Translations under genes and position numbers: made by a program
The notes under the pieces: model-generated
Databases searched by the model: none
Told to the model about the DNA's origin: nothing
The model's input: the letters and a program-made list of their open reading frames with translations, nothing else
Assembly (NCBI GenBank): GCA_008015455.1
Contig: SSFP01000076.1
Coordinates: 1 to 44,218, forward strand
Source of the DNA: Polynucleobacter sp.
GTDB lineage: Bacteria > Pseudomonadota > Gammaproteobacteria > Burkholderiales > Burkholderiaceae
Length of the DNA: 44,218 nt
Direction: 5' to 3'
Part shown: one piece after another, positions 1 to 10,404 of the stretch
Numbering within the stretch: the first letter of the stretch is position 1
Layout: the number at the start of each line of letters is the position of its first letter

Positions 1-143
1 GCTGGAGTGTCGAGACGCTCTAATTGAAGCTGCATGTATGCGCTGTCATTGTTAGCCTCAAAAACTTGATTTTCTTCTTCAAAGTTAAATAAAGCTCTTG
101 AAGAGATGGCGACAACGAGTTTGCCTTCGAGTGAGAATGCCAT
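1..143 (-). CDS. 5'-nucleotidase-like protein (PF06189-type), N-terminal part only, truncated by window edge
   Basis: Reverse complement of 143..1 reads MAFSLEGKLVVAISSRALFNFEEENQVFEANNDSAYMQLQLERLDTP without a stop; resembles the N-terminus of the PF06189 5'-nucleotidase family; start lies 2 nt past the ilvA stop. Confidence 0.6.
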   Translation of the reverse strand, partial: MAFSLEGKLVVAISSRALFNFEEENQVFEANNDSAYMQLQLERLDTP

Positions 144-145
144 GC

Positions 146-1666
146 TTATGCCAAAAACAATTTATACGCTGGATTATTGCTTTCATCCCAGTGTGGGTAA
201 CCCAAGCCTGCTAAGAATTTCTTCAGATCTTTTTTCTCATTATTAGGCACTTGGATGCCAACCAAAATGCGGCCGTAGTCCGCTCCGTGATTACGGTAGT
301 GGAAAAGGCTGATATTCCAGTTAGGCGCCATGCTGGTTAAGAACTTCATCAAGGCACCTGGTCTTTCCGGAAATTCAAAACGATAGAGAAGCTCATCTTT
401 TGCAAGATGAGAACGTCCTCCAACCATATGTCTTAAATGAGACTTCGCTAACTCATCGTGAGTCAAATCGATGGTATCAAAGCCTGCTTTAGAAAATGAT
501 TTTGCAATTTGTTGGCTATCGCTAGCTTTCTGAGTGGCGATACCAACAAAGATGTGCGCTTTAGATGCATCAGCAATACGGTAATTAAATTCAGTCACGT
601 TGCGGTCGCCCAATAATTCGCAAAAGCGTCTAAATGAGCCACGCTCTTCAGGGATGGTGACCGCAAAAACAGCTTCTTTAGCTTCACCCACTTCTGCGCG
701 TTCTGCAACAAAGCGCAAGCGATTGAAATTGATATTGGCGCCACATGCAACAGCAATCAGCGTTTTATCTTTGCATTTTTCACGCTCAACATAAGCTTTC
801 AGACCGGCAAGGGCGAGGGCGCCTGCAGGTTCCAAAATGCTACGCGTGTCTGTAAAAACATCATTAATGGCAGCGCAAATAGCATCGGTATCCACGGTGA
901 TGATTTCATCAACCACCTCTTGGCATAACCTAAATGTTTCTTTGCCCACCATTTTGACTGCTGTGCCATCTGAGAATAAACCCACATCTTTGAGCTCTAC
1001 TCTGCGACCTGCTTCAAGAGATTTTTTCATGGCATCTGAGTCAACAGTTTGTACGCCGATCACCTTGATGTCAGGTCGAACTGATTTGATGTAAGCGCCC
1101 ACTCCTGCAATAAGACCGCCACCACCGATGGCTAAGAAAATAGCATCGATAGGTTCTTGGTGTTGTTGCAAGATTTCCATGGCAATCGTGCCTTGTCCTG
1201 CAATCACATCTGGATCATCAAATGGATGAACAAATGTCAGCTTATGCTTCTTTTCTAGCGCTAGGGCATGTTGGTAAGCATCGCTATAAGAATCACCATA
1301 AAGAACGATTTCAACAGAATTGCCGCCACGATCTCTGACGGCATCAATTTTGAGTTGAGGGGTTGTTTTGGGCATCACAATGATCGCCTTGCAACCCATT
1401 TTGGCAGCTGATAAAGCAACGCCTTGAGCATGGTTACCAGCTGAAGCAGCAATCACCCCCCGTTTAAGTTCAACAGGGCTCATGTGAGCCATCTTGTTGT
1501 ACGCTCCTCTTAACTTAAAGGAGAAAACAGGTTGATTGTCTTCTCGCTTAAGCAAAACATTGTTTTTTAGACGAGCGGTGAGGTGTGGCGCTAGATTCAA
1601 CTCGGTTTCACGAGCAACGTCATAGACCTTCGCAGTTAGAATTTTTCTTAAATAATCTTTTGGCAT
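146..1666 (-). CDS. ilvA: Threonine ammonia-lyase, biosynthetic (PLP domain plus two ACT-like regulatory domains)
   Basis: 506 aa ORF with KLRGAYNKM PLP-lysine motif, AASAGNHAQGVA, GGGGLIAG, and C-terminal regulatory region (GRSHLAKDELLYRFEFPERPGALMKFL). Confidence 0.95.
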   Translation of the reverse strand: MPKDYLRKILTAKVYDVARETELNLAPHLTARLKNNVLLKREDNQPVFSFKLRGAYNKMAHMSPVELKRGVIAASAGNHAQGVALSAAKMGCKAIIVMPKTTPQLKIDAVRDRGGNSVEIVLYGDSYSDAYQHALALEKKHKLTFVHPFDDPDVIAGQGTIAMEILQQHQEPIDAIFLAIGGGGLIAGVGAYIKSVRPDIKVIGVQTVDSDAMKKSLEAGRRVELKDVGLFSDGTAVKMVGKETFRLCQEVVDEIITVDTDAICAAINDVFTDTRSILEPAGALALAGLKAYVEREKCKDKTLIAVACGANINFNRLRFVAERAEVGEAKEAVFAVTIPEERGSFRRFCELLGDRNVTEFNYRIADASKAHIFVGIATQKASDSQQIAKSFSKAGFDTIDLTHDELAKSHLRHMVGGRSHLAKDELLYRFEFPERPGALMKFLTSMAPNWNISLFHYRNHGADYGRILVGIQVPNNEKKDLKKFLAGLGYPHWDESNNPAYKLFLA

Positions 1667-1706
1667 CCTGTGAGCGTATCACGGCAAGAGCCTAAAATGA
1701 CCAAAC

Positions 1707-2228
1707 ATGGAAACCGAATTACATAATTTTTTAGTTTGGCTATCACTACCAACCGTTGGTTTGCCCGCGGTATTTTTGGTTTCTTTTATTTCTGCCACCC
1801 TTTTACCTCTTGGCTCTGAGCCAGTTTTATTTGCATACATCAAGTTAAATCCAGACTTATTTTGGTTAGCAGTTTTGGTGGCGACGGTAGGTAATACATT
1901 AGGTGGCATGGTGGACTGGTTGCTAGGCTATGGTGCTAGCAAAGCCCATGAAAAATTAACGGGACCGCACGAGCATAAGTTATTGAAATGGTTCGAGAAA
2001 TTGGGTCCCCCAGCGCTGCTATTGTCTTGGCTTCCAGTAGTTGGTGACCCTTTGTGTGCCGTTGCGGGTTGGTTAAGGCTGCCTTGGTTCCCCTGCCTCA
2101 TCTATATGGCTATTGGAAAATTCTTGAGATATGTCGTGATGACCTATGTGCTTTTGATGATTCCTGATGGGTTTTGGTCGTACATCGCTGATACCTTTAT
2201 GACCACAATCGGGACATGGTTTCAGTAG
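1707..2228 (+). CDS. YqaA-family / VTT-domain small membrane protein
   Basis: 173 aa hydrophobic ORF; FISATLLPLGSEPVL, GNTLGGMVDWLLGYG and LSWLPVVGDPLCAVAGWLR are typical of the YqaA/DedA superfamily. Confidence 0.8.
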   Translation: METELHNFLVWLSLPTVGLPAVFLVSFISATLLPLGSEPVLFAYIKLNPDLFWLAVLVATVGNTLGGMVDWLLGYGASKAHEKLTGPHEHKLLKWFEKLGPPALLLSWLPVVGDPLCAVAGWLRLPWFPCLIYMAIGKFLRYVVMTYVLLMIPDGFWSYIADTFMTTIGTWFQ

Positions 2229-2295
2229 GCTAAATAAGAATGAGGCGCTAAGTCTCATAGTCCTTTAAAATGGCGTTTTAGTTAAAGCTAGCGAT

Positions 2296-5200
2296 ATGAA
2301 CGCCCCTTTGCCATTAAACAGCCTTGCAGAGCCGATCCAAAATGCTCCGCGTTTGCGTGAAATTCCCTACAACTACACATCCTTCTCTGACAGAGAAATT
2401 GTGATTCGTTTGTTAGGTCAAGACGCATGGCAAATTTTGGATGAGTTAAGGTCTGGTCGTAAGACGGGTCGTTCTGCTCGAATGCTTTATGAAGTTTTGG
2501 GTGATATCTGGGTTGTGCAACGTAACCCGTATTTACAAGACGATCTTTTGGACAATCCCAATCGTCGTAAACAGTTAATTGAAGCTTTGCATCACCGTTT
2601 GGGTGAGGTTCAAAAGCGTATGACAACTGATTTGGCTGACAAAGTTGGCAAATTGGTATCAAAGGCAAAAGAAGCGATTGAGCATTTCAATAGTGAATTT
2701 GATCGTATTGCCGCTTTGCGCAAAAGAGTTCGCAAAACATTAGGTAAATACACGGCTGCAGACAATATTGCCTACGATGGTTTGGCTAGAGTGTCCCATG
2801 TGACCGATGCTACAGATTGGCGTGTTGAATATCCTTTTGTAGTTTTAACCCCAGATTCAGAAGACGAGATACCTGCCTTAGTTAAAGGGTGTGTTGAGCT
2901 TGGATTAACCATCATCCCACGCGGGGGTGGTACCGGTTACACCGGTGGTGCTGTGCCTTTGTCACCGATGTCAGCTGTTATTAACACAGAGAAGCTAGAA
3001 ACATTGGGTGCTGTTGAGATGTTGCAATTGCCAGGTTTAGATCAACCTGTTGCAACTATTTACTCCGGTGCTGGCGTTGTTACAAAACGCGTTTCTGATG
3101 CTGCTGATAAATCTGGTCATGTCTTTGCAGTTGATCCAACCTCTGCGGAAGCTAGTTGTATTGGTGGCAACATCGCCATGAACGCTGGCGGTAAGAAAGC
3201 TGTTTTATGGGGAACTGCATTAGATAACTTGGCTTCATGGCGCATGGTTGACCCTGAGGGTAACTGGCTTGATGTTGAGCGTATTGGTCACAATATGAGC
3301 AAAATCCATGACGCGGATTTTGCTGTTTTCAAATTAACTTGGTCTGATGGCAGTAAAGCTCCCGGTCAGAAAGTATTAAAAACTGAAGAGTTGAAGATTG
3401 AAGGTAAGCGTTTCCGTAAAGAAGGTTTAGGTAAAGACGTTACCGATAAGTTTTTGGCAGGCTTGCCAGGCGTACAAAAAGAAGGTTGTGATGGTTTGAT
3501 CACTAGTGCGCGTTGGGTCTTGCATCGGATGCCTAAGCAAATTCGTACAGTTTGTTTAGAGTTCTTCGGTCAAGCCAGAGAAGCCATCCCAAGCATTGTT
3601 GAAGTGAAGGCTTACCTTGATCAACAAGCAAAGCAGGGCGGAGCAATTCTTGCTGGCTTAGAACATTTAGACGAGCGTTATCTCAGAGCAGTCGGTTACG
3701 CCACAAAATCTAAGCGCAATGTGTTGCCAAAGATGGTGCTCATTGGCGACATCGTTGGTGATGATGAGAATGCTGTGGCTACAGCAGCGAGTGAAGTCAT
3801 TCGCATGGCGAATACACGAGTTGGTGAGGGCTTTGTGGCTGTCAGTCCTGAAGCGCGTAAAAAATTCTGGTTAGATCGTTCAAGAACGGCGGCGATTGCT
3901 AAGCACACCAATGCGTTTAAGGTAAATGAAGACGTGGTGATTCCTCTTGATCGTATGGGTGAGTACACCGATGGTATCGAGTTAATCAACATTGAACTGT
4001 CTCTTAAAAATAAATTGCAATTGCTGGATGAGTTAGAGACATTCTTTAAGCAAGGTCAATTACCTTTGGGTAAGGCAGATGATGCCAGTGAAATTCCTGG
4101 TGCAGAGTTACTAGAGGATCGCGTTGCGCAAGCTTTGCAATTAATTGCAGAAGTGCGCGCTCGTTGGTTGAACTGGTCCCATCATATGGATCAGTTTTTC
4201 TCTGGCTTGCAAGACAGAAGCTTGAGAGCTTCTTGGAAGTTAGAGGTTCGCGCTGAACTAAGAAAGATTTTTAGTGGTGTTGCTTTTGAACCTATTCTGA
4301 AAGAATGCGAGGCAGTTCATAAGCGTGTGTTGCGTAGCCGAGTATTTGTGGCTCTTCATATGCACGCTGGTGACGGTAACGTTCACACCAACATTCCAGT
4401 GAACTCAGATAATTACGCCATGTTGCAAGATGCGCATAAAGCGGTTGATCGCATCATGACTTTGGCTAGATCATTGAACGGAGTTATCTCTGGTGAGCAC
4501 GGCATTGGTATTACAAAGCTTGAGTACTTAACTGAAGATGAGATCAAAGACTTTAGATCTTATAAAGAAAAAGTAGATCCAGAAGGTCGTTTCAATAAGG
4601 GCAAGTTAATGCCTGGTGCTGATTTAAGAAATGCCTACACGCCAAGTTTTGGCTTGATGGGTCATGAATCTTTAATCATGCAACAAAGTGATATTGGCGC
4701 CATTGCATCTAGCGTGAAAGATTGTTTACGTTGTGGCAAGTGCAAGCCTGTTTGTGCAACGCATGTACCAAGAGCTAACTTGTTATACAGCCCAAGAAAT
4801 AAAATCTTGGCAACATCTCTATTAGTCGAAGCCTTCTTGTATGAAGAGCAAACAAGACGTGGGGTGTCCATTAAACATTGGGAAGCATTTGATGACGTAG
4901 CGGCACATTGCACGGTGTGTCATAAGTGCGTCACACCATGTCCGGTGAAGATTGACTTTGGTGATGTTTCTATGAATATGCGTAATTTATTGCGCAAGAT
5001 GGGGCAAAAGAAGTTCAACCCAGGTGCTGCTGCAGCCATGTTCTTTTTGAATGCTACTAATCCAGAGACTATCCAGTTAACTCGTCAGTTAATGATGTCT
5101 TGGGGTTACAAAGCGCAACGCTTAGCGCATGATCTCTTGAAGAAATTTGCGAAGAAGCAGACGACGCAACCGCGTTCTTCAGTTGGTAAGCCACCGATTC

Positions 5201-6132
5201 AAGAGCAAGTTATCCACTTCATTAATAAGAAGATGCCAGGTAATTTGCCGAAGAAAACCGCGCGAGCATTATTGGATATTGAGGATTCTGATGTAGTACC
5301 TATTATTAGAAATCCAAAAACAACCTCTGTAGATACGGAAGCTGTTTTCTATTTCCCTGGTTGTGGTTCTGAGCGTTTGTTCTCTCAAGTTGGTTTAGCA
5401 ACTCAAGCGATGCTTTGGCATGCTGGTGTGCAAACTATTTTGCCTCCAGGCTATTTATGCTGCGGTTACCCTCAACGTGGATCTGGCGATTTTGATAAAG
5501 CCGATAAGATCATCACGGATAACCGTGTGTTATTCCATCGCGTTGCCAATACTTTGAACTATCTTGATATTAAGACAGTGGTGGTTTCTTGTGGCACTTG
5601 TTATGACCAATTAGCTGGTTACGAGTTCGAGAAGATTTTCCCGGGATGTCGAATTATTGATATTCATGAATTCTTGTTGGAAAAGGGTATCAAACTTGAA
5701 GGTGCTAAAGGCGTGAAGTACATGTATCACGATCCTTGCCACAGCCCTATGAAGTTGCAAGATCCTTTAAAGACAGTTAACAGCTTGGTGACGACTGAAG
5801 ATGGTGCGGCTATTCTTAAGAATGACCGTTGTTGCGGTGAGTCAGGCACTTTGGCTGTGACTCGTCCGGATATTTCTACGCAAGTTCGTTTCCGCAAAGA
5901 AATTGAAATGCGTAAGGGTGCTGATGCCCTCAGAGAAGGTTTTGATGGTCAGGTGAAAGTATTAACAAGTTGCCCATCATGCTTGCAGGGATTGTCACGA
6001 TATAACGATGATGCAGGCACTCAGGCTGATTACATTGTGGTTGAAATGGCTAAGCATCTCTTGGGTGAGAACTGGATGGCTGATTATGTGAAGAGCGCCA
6101 ACTCTGGTGGAATCGAAAGGGTATTGGTTTAA
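2296..6132 (+). CDS. Large FAD/FMN-binding oxidoreductase with 4Fe-4S and CCG domains (DUF3683-type; D-lactate / D-2-hydroxyacid dehydrogenase-like)
   Basis: 1278 aa ORF: PCMH FAD motif [18 protein letters not shown]-oxidase C motifs [14 protein letters not shown] and [10 protein letters not shown], two ferredoxin motifs [11 protein letters not shown] and [15 protein letters not shown] motifs PGCGSERLF...CCGYPQ and HDPCHSP...CCGESGTLA. Confidence 0.9.
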   Translation: MNAPLPLNSLAEPIQNAPRLREIPYNYTSFSDREIVIRLLGQDAWQILDELRSGRKTGRSARMLYEVLGDIWVVQRNPYLQDDLLDNPNRRKQLIEALHHRLGEVQKRMTTDLADKVGKLVSKAKEAIEHFNSEFDRIAALRKRVRKTLGKYTAADNIAYDGLARVSHVTDATDWRVEYPFVVLTPDSEDEIPALVKGCVELGLTIIPRGGGTGYTGGAVPLSPMSAVINTEKLETLGAVEMLQLPGLDQPVATIYSGAGVVTKRVSDAADKSGHVFAVDPTSAEASCIGGNIAMNAGGKKAVLWGTALDNLASWRMVDPEGNWLDVERIGHNMSKIHDADFAVFKLTWSDGSKAPGQKVLKTEELKIEGKRFRKEGLGKDVTDKFLAGLPGVQKEGCDGLITSARWVLHRMPKQIRTVCLEFFGQAREAIPSIVEVKAYLDQQAKQGGAILAGLEHLDERYLRAVGYATKSKRNVLPKMVLIGDIVGDDENAVATAASEVIRMANTRVGEGFVAVSPEARKKFWLDRSRTAAIAKHTNAFKVNEDVVIPLDRMGEYTDGIELINIELSLKNKLQLLDELETFFKQGQLPLGKADDASEIPGAELLEDRVAQALQLIAEVRARWLNWSHHMDQFFSGLQDRSLRASWKLEVRAELRKIFSGVAFEPILKECEAVHKRVLRSRVFVALHMHAGDGNVHTNIPVNSDNYAMLQDAHKAVDRIMTLARSLNGVISGEHGIGITKLEYLTEDEIKDFRSYKEKVDPEGRFNKGKLMPGADLRNAYTPSFGLMGHESLIMQQSDIGAIASSVKDCLRCGKCKPVCATHVPRANLLYSPRNKILATSLLVEAFLYEEQTRRGVSIKHWEAFDDVAAHCTVCHKCVTPCPVKIDFGDVSMNMRNLLRKMGQKKFNPGAAAAMFFLNATNPETIQLTRQLMMSWGYKAQRLAHDLLKKFAKKQTTQPRSSVGKPPIQEQVIHFINKKMPGNLPKKTARALLDIEDSDVVPIIRNPKTTSVDTEAVFYFPGCGSERLFSQVGLATQAMLWHAGVQTILPPGYLCCGYPQRGSGDFDKADKIITDNRVLFHRVANTLNYLDIKTVVVSCGTCYDQLAGYEFEKIFPGCRIIDIHEFLLEKGIKLEGAKGVKYMYHDPCHSPMKLQDPLKTVNSLVTTEDGAAILKNDRCCGESGTLAVTRPDISTQVRFRKEIEMRKGADALREGFDGQVKVLTSCPSCLQGLSRYNDDAGTQADYIVVEMAKHLLGENWMADYVKSANSGGIERVLV

Positions 6133-6134
6133 AG

Positions 6135-6542
6135 ATGACAACATCGACTAAAGCACCTATTCCTGAGAATATTGCTGTACACCAACAATCTAAAGTTTTG
6201 GAGTTGGTATATCCAGGCGCCCAAACTTATCAATTGTCATTTGAGTTTTTAAGAGTTTGGTCCCCTTCTGCTGAAGTGCGTGGTCATGGCCCAGGACAGG
6301 AAACATTACAAACGGGTAAGCGCGATGTGATGATTACTGGTGTTGAGCCGGTGGGTCATTACGCCATCAAGCCAACATTTTCTGATGGGCATGATTCAGG
6401 TATTTATTCTTGGGAATACCTTTATGAGATGTGTCTTCATTACGATGAGATGTGGCAGGATTATTTGGATCGATTAAGTGCTGCGGGTGTGGATAGAGAT
6501 ACACCTATGGTGAAGAATGCAGGGCACTCTTGCGGACATTAA
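6135..6542 (+). CDS. DUF971 (gamma-butyrobetaine hydroxylase-like N-terminal) domain protein
   Basis: 135 aa ORF with LSFEFLRVWSPSAEVRGHGPGQ and GHYAIKPTFSDGHDSGIYSWEYL, characteristic of DUF971. Confidence 0.85.
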   Translation: MTTSTKAPIPENIAVHQQSKVLELVYPGAQTYQLSFEFLRVWSPSAEVRGHGPGQETLQTGKRDVMITGVEPVGHYAIKPTFSDGHDSGIYSWEYLYEMCLHYDEMWQDYLDRLSAAGVDRDTPMVKNAGHSCGH

Positions 6543-6551
6543 AAAAATACT

Positions 6552-7295
6552 ATGGCACAAACACACTTTGGTTATAAAACTGTCGATGAAAAAGAGAAGG
6601 CTGGCAAGGTTGCCGAAGTTTTCCATTCAGTAGCAAATAAATACGACATCATGAATGACTTGATGTCTGGTGGTTTACATCGCGTTTGGAAGCATTTCAC
6701 GATCAGTAAGGCTGCTGTTCGCCCAGGCCAAAAAGTTTTAGATATTGCTGGTGGTACTGGAGACCTTTCTTTAAGTTTTGCCAAATCTGTTGGTTTAGAG
6801 AGGGAGACCGGTGGTCAAGTTTGGTTAACTGACATTAACGCATCTATGTTGGGGTACGGACGCAATCGATTGTTAGATAAAGGCTACCATTTGCCATGCG
6901 TGCAAGTAGATGCTGAGCAAATTCCTTTCCCTTCTAATTACTTTGACCTAGCAACTGTCGCATTTGGTTTACGCAATATGACGCACAAGGATGTGGCGTT
7001 AAAGGAAATGTTGCGAGTAATAAAACCTGGTGGAAAAGTGATGGTTTTGGAGTTTTCTAAACCAGTTGAAATGCTTAAGCCTATTTACGATGCCTACTCA
7101 TTCAAGATTCTGCCATGGTTGGGTGAGAAGGTGGCAGGCGATGCTGAAAGTTATCGCTATTTGGCTGAGTCCATCAGAATGCACCCTGATCAAGAAACCC
7201 TAAAAGCCATGATGGAAAAAGTGGGTTTTGACAAGGTTGAGTACCACTCCTTAACTGGTGGTATTGTTGCACTACATATTGGTTATAAGTACTAA
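6552..7295 (+). CDS. ubiE: Bifunctional demethylmenaquinone / 2-methoxy-6-polyprenyl-1,4-benzoquinol methylase
   Basis: 247 aa; [79 protein letters not shown]. Confidence 0.97.
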   Translation: MAQTHFGYKTVDEKEKAGKVAEVFHSVANKYDIMNDLMSGGLHRVWKHFTISKAAVRPGQKVLDIAGGTGDLSLSFAKSVGLERETGGQVWLTDINASMLGYGRNRLLDKGYHLPCVQVDAEQIPFPSNYFDLATVAFGLRNMTHKDVALKEMLRVIKPGGKVMVLEFSKPVEMLKPIYDAYSFKILPWLGEKVAGDAESYRYLAESIRMHPDQETLKAMMEKVGFDKVEYHSLTGGIVALHIGYKY

Positions 7296-7317
7296 TCATT
7301 TTTAAAAGAGGTATTCA

Positions 7318-8220
7318 ATGATGATGAAGAAAAGTTTGCTTGGCGTGGTTCTTTCTTCTTTAGTTTTGCTAGGTTCTTCAATGGATGTGGATGCTAAACG
7401 TCTTGGTGGATCTAGGAGTATGGGTAAGCAAAACAGTAGCGTTACTCAAAAGCAAGCAGCTCCTGCTGCGGCACCTGCTGCTCCAGCAGCGCAACCTGCC
7501 CCAGCTGCAAAACCAGCTCCTGCAGCATCTCCCGCTGCAACTCAGCCGAAAAAAGGTTTTGGCATGGGCGGTATTTTGGGTGGTTTAGCTGCTGGTCTAG
7601 GCATTGGTTGGTTGCTTTCTCATTTTGGTTTAGGTGAGGCAGCCGCTTCATTCTTTATGGGTCTTTTGATCGTGATGGCTGTAGCAATGGTTGCTATGTT
7701 CCTATTTAGAAAATTCGCAGGCTCACAAGCTAAGTACAAAACAAGCCCAGCGGGTGGTCCACAGTGGGATACGCCCCAAACTTATGAAAGACAAGAACCT
7801 GTTGTGACATCAAGTTCAGCGCCTGTAGCAGACACACCAAGATCAAACATTCAAAACTTTGATCAAGAGTCATTCTTGCTTAATGCGAAAAAGCATTTTG
7901 TTCACTTACAAGAAGCTTGGGATAAGGGTGATCTTTTGAAGTTGCAAGAATTTGCAACGGTTGAAATGTTTGAAGAGTTACGTCAAGATTTGGCAGCGCG
8001 CGCTAATGTTAATAATCGTACTGAGGTATTAACACTGGATGCTGAACTATTGGGCATCGAAACAGCAGAAGATGTTTATTTAGCTAGCGTGAAATTCTCA
8101 GGAATGATCCGCGAGCAAGCCGACGGCGCTGCTGAATCATTTGTAGAGGTGTGGAATTTAACTAAGCCTGTTAACGGTCAAGGTGGTTGGGTGTTAGCTG
8201 GTATTCAACAACTGGTTTAA
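7318..8220 (+). CDS. Tim44-like domain membrane/periplasmic protein with Ala/Pro-rich linker
   Basis: 300 aa; signal-like N-terminus, DAKRLGGSRSMGKQ motif, A/P-rich linker, GMGGILGGLAAGLGIGWLLSHFG, Tim44-like C-terminal domain. Confidence 0.85.
   Translation: MMMKKSLLGVVLSSLVLLGSSMDVDAKRLGGSRSMGKQNSSVTQKQAAPAAAPAAPAAQPAPAAKPAPAASPAATQPKKGFGMGGILGGLAAGLGIGWLLSHFGLGEAAASFFMGLLIVMAVAMVAMFLFRKFAGSQAKYKTSPAGGPQWDTPQTYERQEPVVTSSSAPVADTPRSNIQNFDQESFLLNAKKHFVHLQEAWDKGDLLKLQEFATVEMFEELRQDLAARANVNNRTEVLTLDAELLGIETAEDVYLASVKFSGMIREQADGAAESFVEVWNLTKPVNGQGGWVLAGIQQLV
7457..7548 (+). repeat. Low-complexity Ala/Pro-rich coding tract in the Tim44-like gene
   Basis: Encodes QAAPAAAPAAPAAQPAPAAKPAPAASPAATQP, rich in imperfect GCT/CCT/CCA repeats. 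Confidence 0.8.
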
Positions 8221-8221
8221 T

Positions 8222-8809
8222 CTGAAAACGATCGTTCACGCTCTTAACTACTTACTGGCCCAAGAATCTTGGGCCAGTGATCTTTTGCGCAAGCATATTG
8301 GTAAAACAATTCAAATCAAGTTGCCGATTACACAAATTTCTTTAGTGATTGATGAGCAAGCTAAATTCTCCTTATCTAAGGATGAAGTCAAAGATGCTAA
8401 TGTGACTTTAACCATCGGCTCTGATGTTCTTAATGCCTATATCGCTGGCGGTAAAGATGTGGCCGCTCAGCATGTGAAGGTTTCTGGTGATGTTGATTTG
8501 GCGCATGCTATGTCTAAGCTCGCTGGTCAGTTACGTTGGGAAGTTGAGGAAGATTTATCGAAATTGGTGGGTGATGCATGGGCTCATCGAATCGTGGAGT
8601 CAGCTAAAAAGACTCGCAGATACGGTCAGTCAGCGGTAAAAGATTTGGGTGGTAGTGTTCTTGAATATTTGATTCATGAAAAACCAACCTTGGTACAAAA
8701 AGAAGAATTAGATAGCTATAAAAATAATCTACGCCAATTGCGTGACGATGTTGAGCGTCTTGAAAAAAGAATTGAGCGTTTAATGGAGAAGTTGGAGAAA
8801 GCCTCGTGA
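8222..8809 (+). CDS. ubiJ: UbiJ-like SCP2-domain ubiquinone biosynthesis accessory factor (start codon uncertain; ORF track starts at TTG 8285)
   Basis: SCP2-like fold region plus C-terminal coiled coil [22 protein letters not shown], directly upstream of ubiB. The in-frame extension [29 protein letters not shown] upstream of the TTG resembles the UbiJ N-terminus. Confidence 0.75.
   Translation: MKTIVHALNYLLAQESWASDLLRKHIGKTIQIKLPITQISLVIDEQAKFSLSKDEVKDANVTLTIGSDVLNAYIAGGKDVAAQHVKVSGDVDLAHAMSKLAGQLRWEVEEDLSKLVGDAWAHRIVESAKKTRRYGQSAVKDLGGSVLEYLIHEKPTLVQKEELDSYKNNLRQLRDDVERLEKRIERLMEKLEKAS
8254..8278. repeat. Perfect inverted repeat, 12-bp arms around a single central A
   Basis: ACTGGCCCAAGA-A-TCTTGGGCCAGT, followed on + by GATCTTTT. 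Confidence 0.95.
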
Positions 8810-10383
8810 GACAGTTTTTAAGATTGTTGAAGATTGTTTTTACGATCTGGCGTTTTGGCGTATTACGAATTGTTAGCCAAAGTCTGAAGCCTGGTTTTTT
8901 CAAAATTCTTCTAACCGTCTTATCTTGGTTGACACCAGGATCCTACACTCGTGGTCAAAGTTTACGCTTGGCTTTAGAAGCTTTGGGACCCATCTTTGTT
9001 AAGTTTGGACAAGTGTTATCTACTCGTCGCGACTTACTGCCAACAGATATTGCTGATGAGTTAGCGAAGTTGCAAGACCAGGTGCCTCCTTTTTCTGAAG
9101 ATAAGTCTTTGGCTTTAGTGGAGGCTTCCTTAGGCAAAAAGATTTCTGAAGTCTTTATTTCTTTTGATCGCAAGCCAACCGCTAGCGCATCAGTGGCTCA
9201 AGTGCACTTTGCGGTGCTTAAGGGAACGACAAAATATCCAGAATGGGAAGGGCGCGAAGTCGCTGTGAAGGTCCTACGTCCTGGAATTTTGTCCGTCATT
9301 GAGAGTGATTTAGCCTTATTACGAGTTTTGGCAGGCTTGGTGGAAAAGCTTTGGCGTGACGGTAAACGTCTAAAGCCTAGAGAAAACGTTGATGAGTTTG
9401 ATACCTACTTACATGACGAATTAGATCTCATGAGAGAAGCGGCAAATGCTAGTCAGTTACGTCGCAACTTTGAGGGCTCCAAAAAGCTCATGATCCCTGA
9501 GATGTATTGGGACTTATGTGGCATGGATGTCATGGTCATGGAAAGAATGCATGGCATTCCTATTTCTAGATTAGAGGAGTTGAAGGCTGCGGGAGTTGAT
9601 CTAAAGAAATTAGCTTCTGACGGTGTTGAGATTTTCTTTACCCAAGTGTTTCATGATGGTTTCTTCCATGCAGACATGCATCCGGGCAATATTTTCGTGA
9701 GTGTTGCTCCAGAAACTTTTGGACGTTACATCGCTTTAGATTTTGGCATCGTGGGTGCACTTTCCGATTCAGATAAAAATTATTTGGCACAAAATTTCTT
9801 AGCTTTCTTTAATCGCAACTATCGACGAGTTGCTGAATTGCATATCGAATCAGGTTGGGTGCCAAAGGAAACTCGTGTTGAAGAATTAGAAGGTGCGGTT
9901 CGAGCAGTTTGCGAACCTTATTTTGACCGTCCTTTGAAAGAAATTTCCTTAGGTATTGTCTTGATGAGACTTTTCCAAGCATCAAGACGCTTTAATGTTG
10001 AAATTCAGCCGCAGCTGACTTTGTTGCAAAAAACACTCCTCAATGTGGAAGGTTTAGGTCGCCAACTCGATCCTGATATGGATTTATGGAAGACTGCCAA
10101 GCCAGTTCTTGAAAAATGGGTAGATCAACAAATTGGTATTAGGGGCTTTATTGATCGCCTCAAAGATGAGGCTCCTCACTGGGCTAAGTTAGTGCCTACT
10201 ATCCCCAGACTTCTTGTAAAATGGTTGGAAAATCATCATGAGAAGCCTGGGAATGGCGTTGAAGAGTTGATGCTAAAGTTAGTCGCAGAACAAAGACAAA
10301 CCCGAAAACTCATTTGGGGAAGCATTCTTTTCTTAGGTGGCTTAATCAGCGGAACCTTATTTACGCTCACTTGGCTTGGCTAA
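8806..10383 (+). CDS. ubiB: Ubiquinone biosynthesis regulatory protein kinase-like UbiB
   Basis: 525 aa; [51 protein letters not shown]. Confidence 0.96.
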   Translation: MRQFLRLLKIVFTIWRFGVLRIVSQSLKPGFFKILLTVLSWLTPGSYTRGQSLRLALEALGPIFVKFGQVLSTRRDLLPTDIADELAKLQDQVPPFSEDKSLALVEASLGKKISEVFISFDRKPTASASVAQVHFAVLKGTTKYPEWEGREVAVKVLRPGILSVIESDLALLRVLAGLVEKLWRDGKRLKPRENVDEFDTYLHDELDLMREAANASQLRRNFEGSKKLMIPEMYWDLCGMDVMVMERMHGIPISRLEELKAAGVDLKKLASDGVEIFFTQVFHDGFFHADMHPGNIFVSVAPETFGRYIALDFGIVGALSDSDKNYLAQNFLAFFNRNYRRVAELHIESGWVPKETRVEELEGAVRAVCEPYFDRPLKEISLGIVLMRLFQASRRFNVEIQPQLTLLQKTLLNVEGLGRQLDPDMDLWKTAKPVLEKWVDQQIGIRGFIDRLKDEAPHWAKLVPTIPRLLVKWLENHHEKPGNGVEELMLKLVAEQRQTRKLIWGSILFLGGLISGTLFTLTWLG

Positions 10384-10404
10384 GCCCTTATAATTTAAGG
10401 CTTC

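Noticed and set aside
600-1094. Antisense/overlapping ORFs inside ilvA (600..794, 799..987, 837..1094)
   Set aside because: Fully contained in the strongly supported ilvA frame, no recognisable domain; expected chance ORFs.
2288-2668. 126-aa minus-strand ORF antisense to the FAD/Fe-S oxidoreductase
   Set aside because: Opposite strand of a clear conserved CDS, no recognisable motif, no promoter or SD evidence.
7442-7651. Ala/Pro-rich repeats and frame-shifted Leu/Gln-rich ORFs (7385..7588 +, 7442..7651 -)
   Set aside because: By-products of a low-complexity A/P linker in the Tim44-like gene; not a CRISPR or a real gene.
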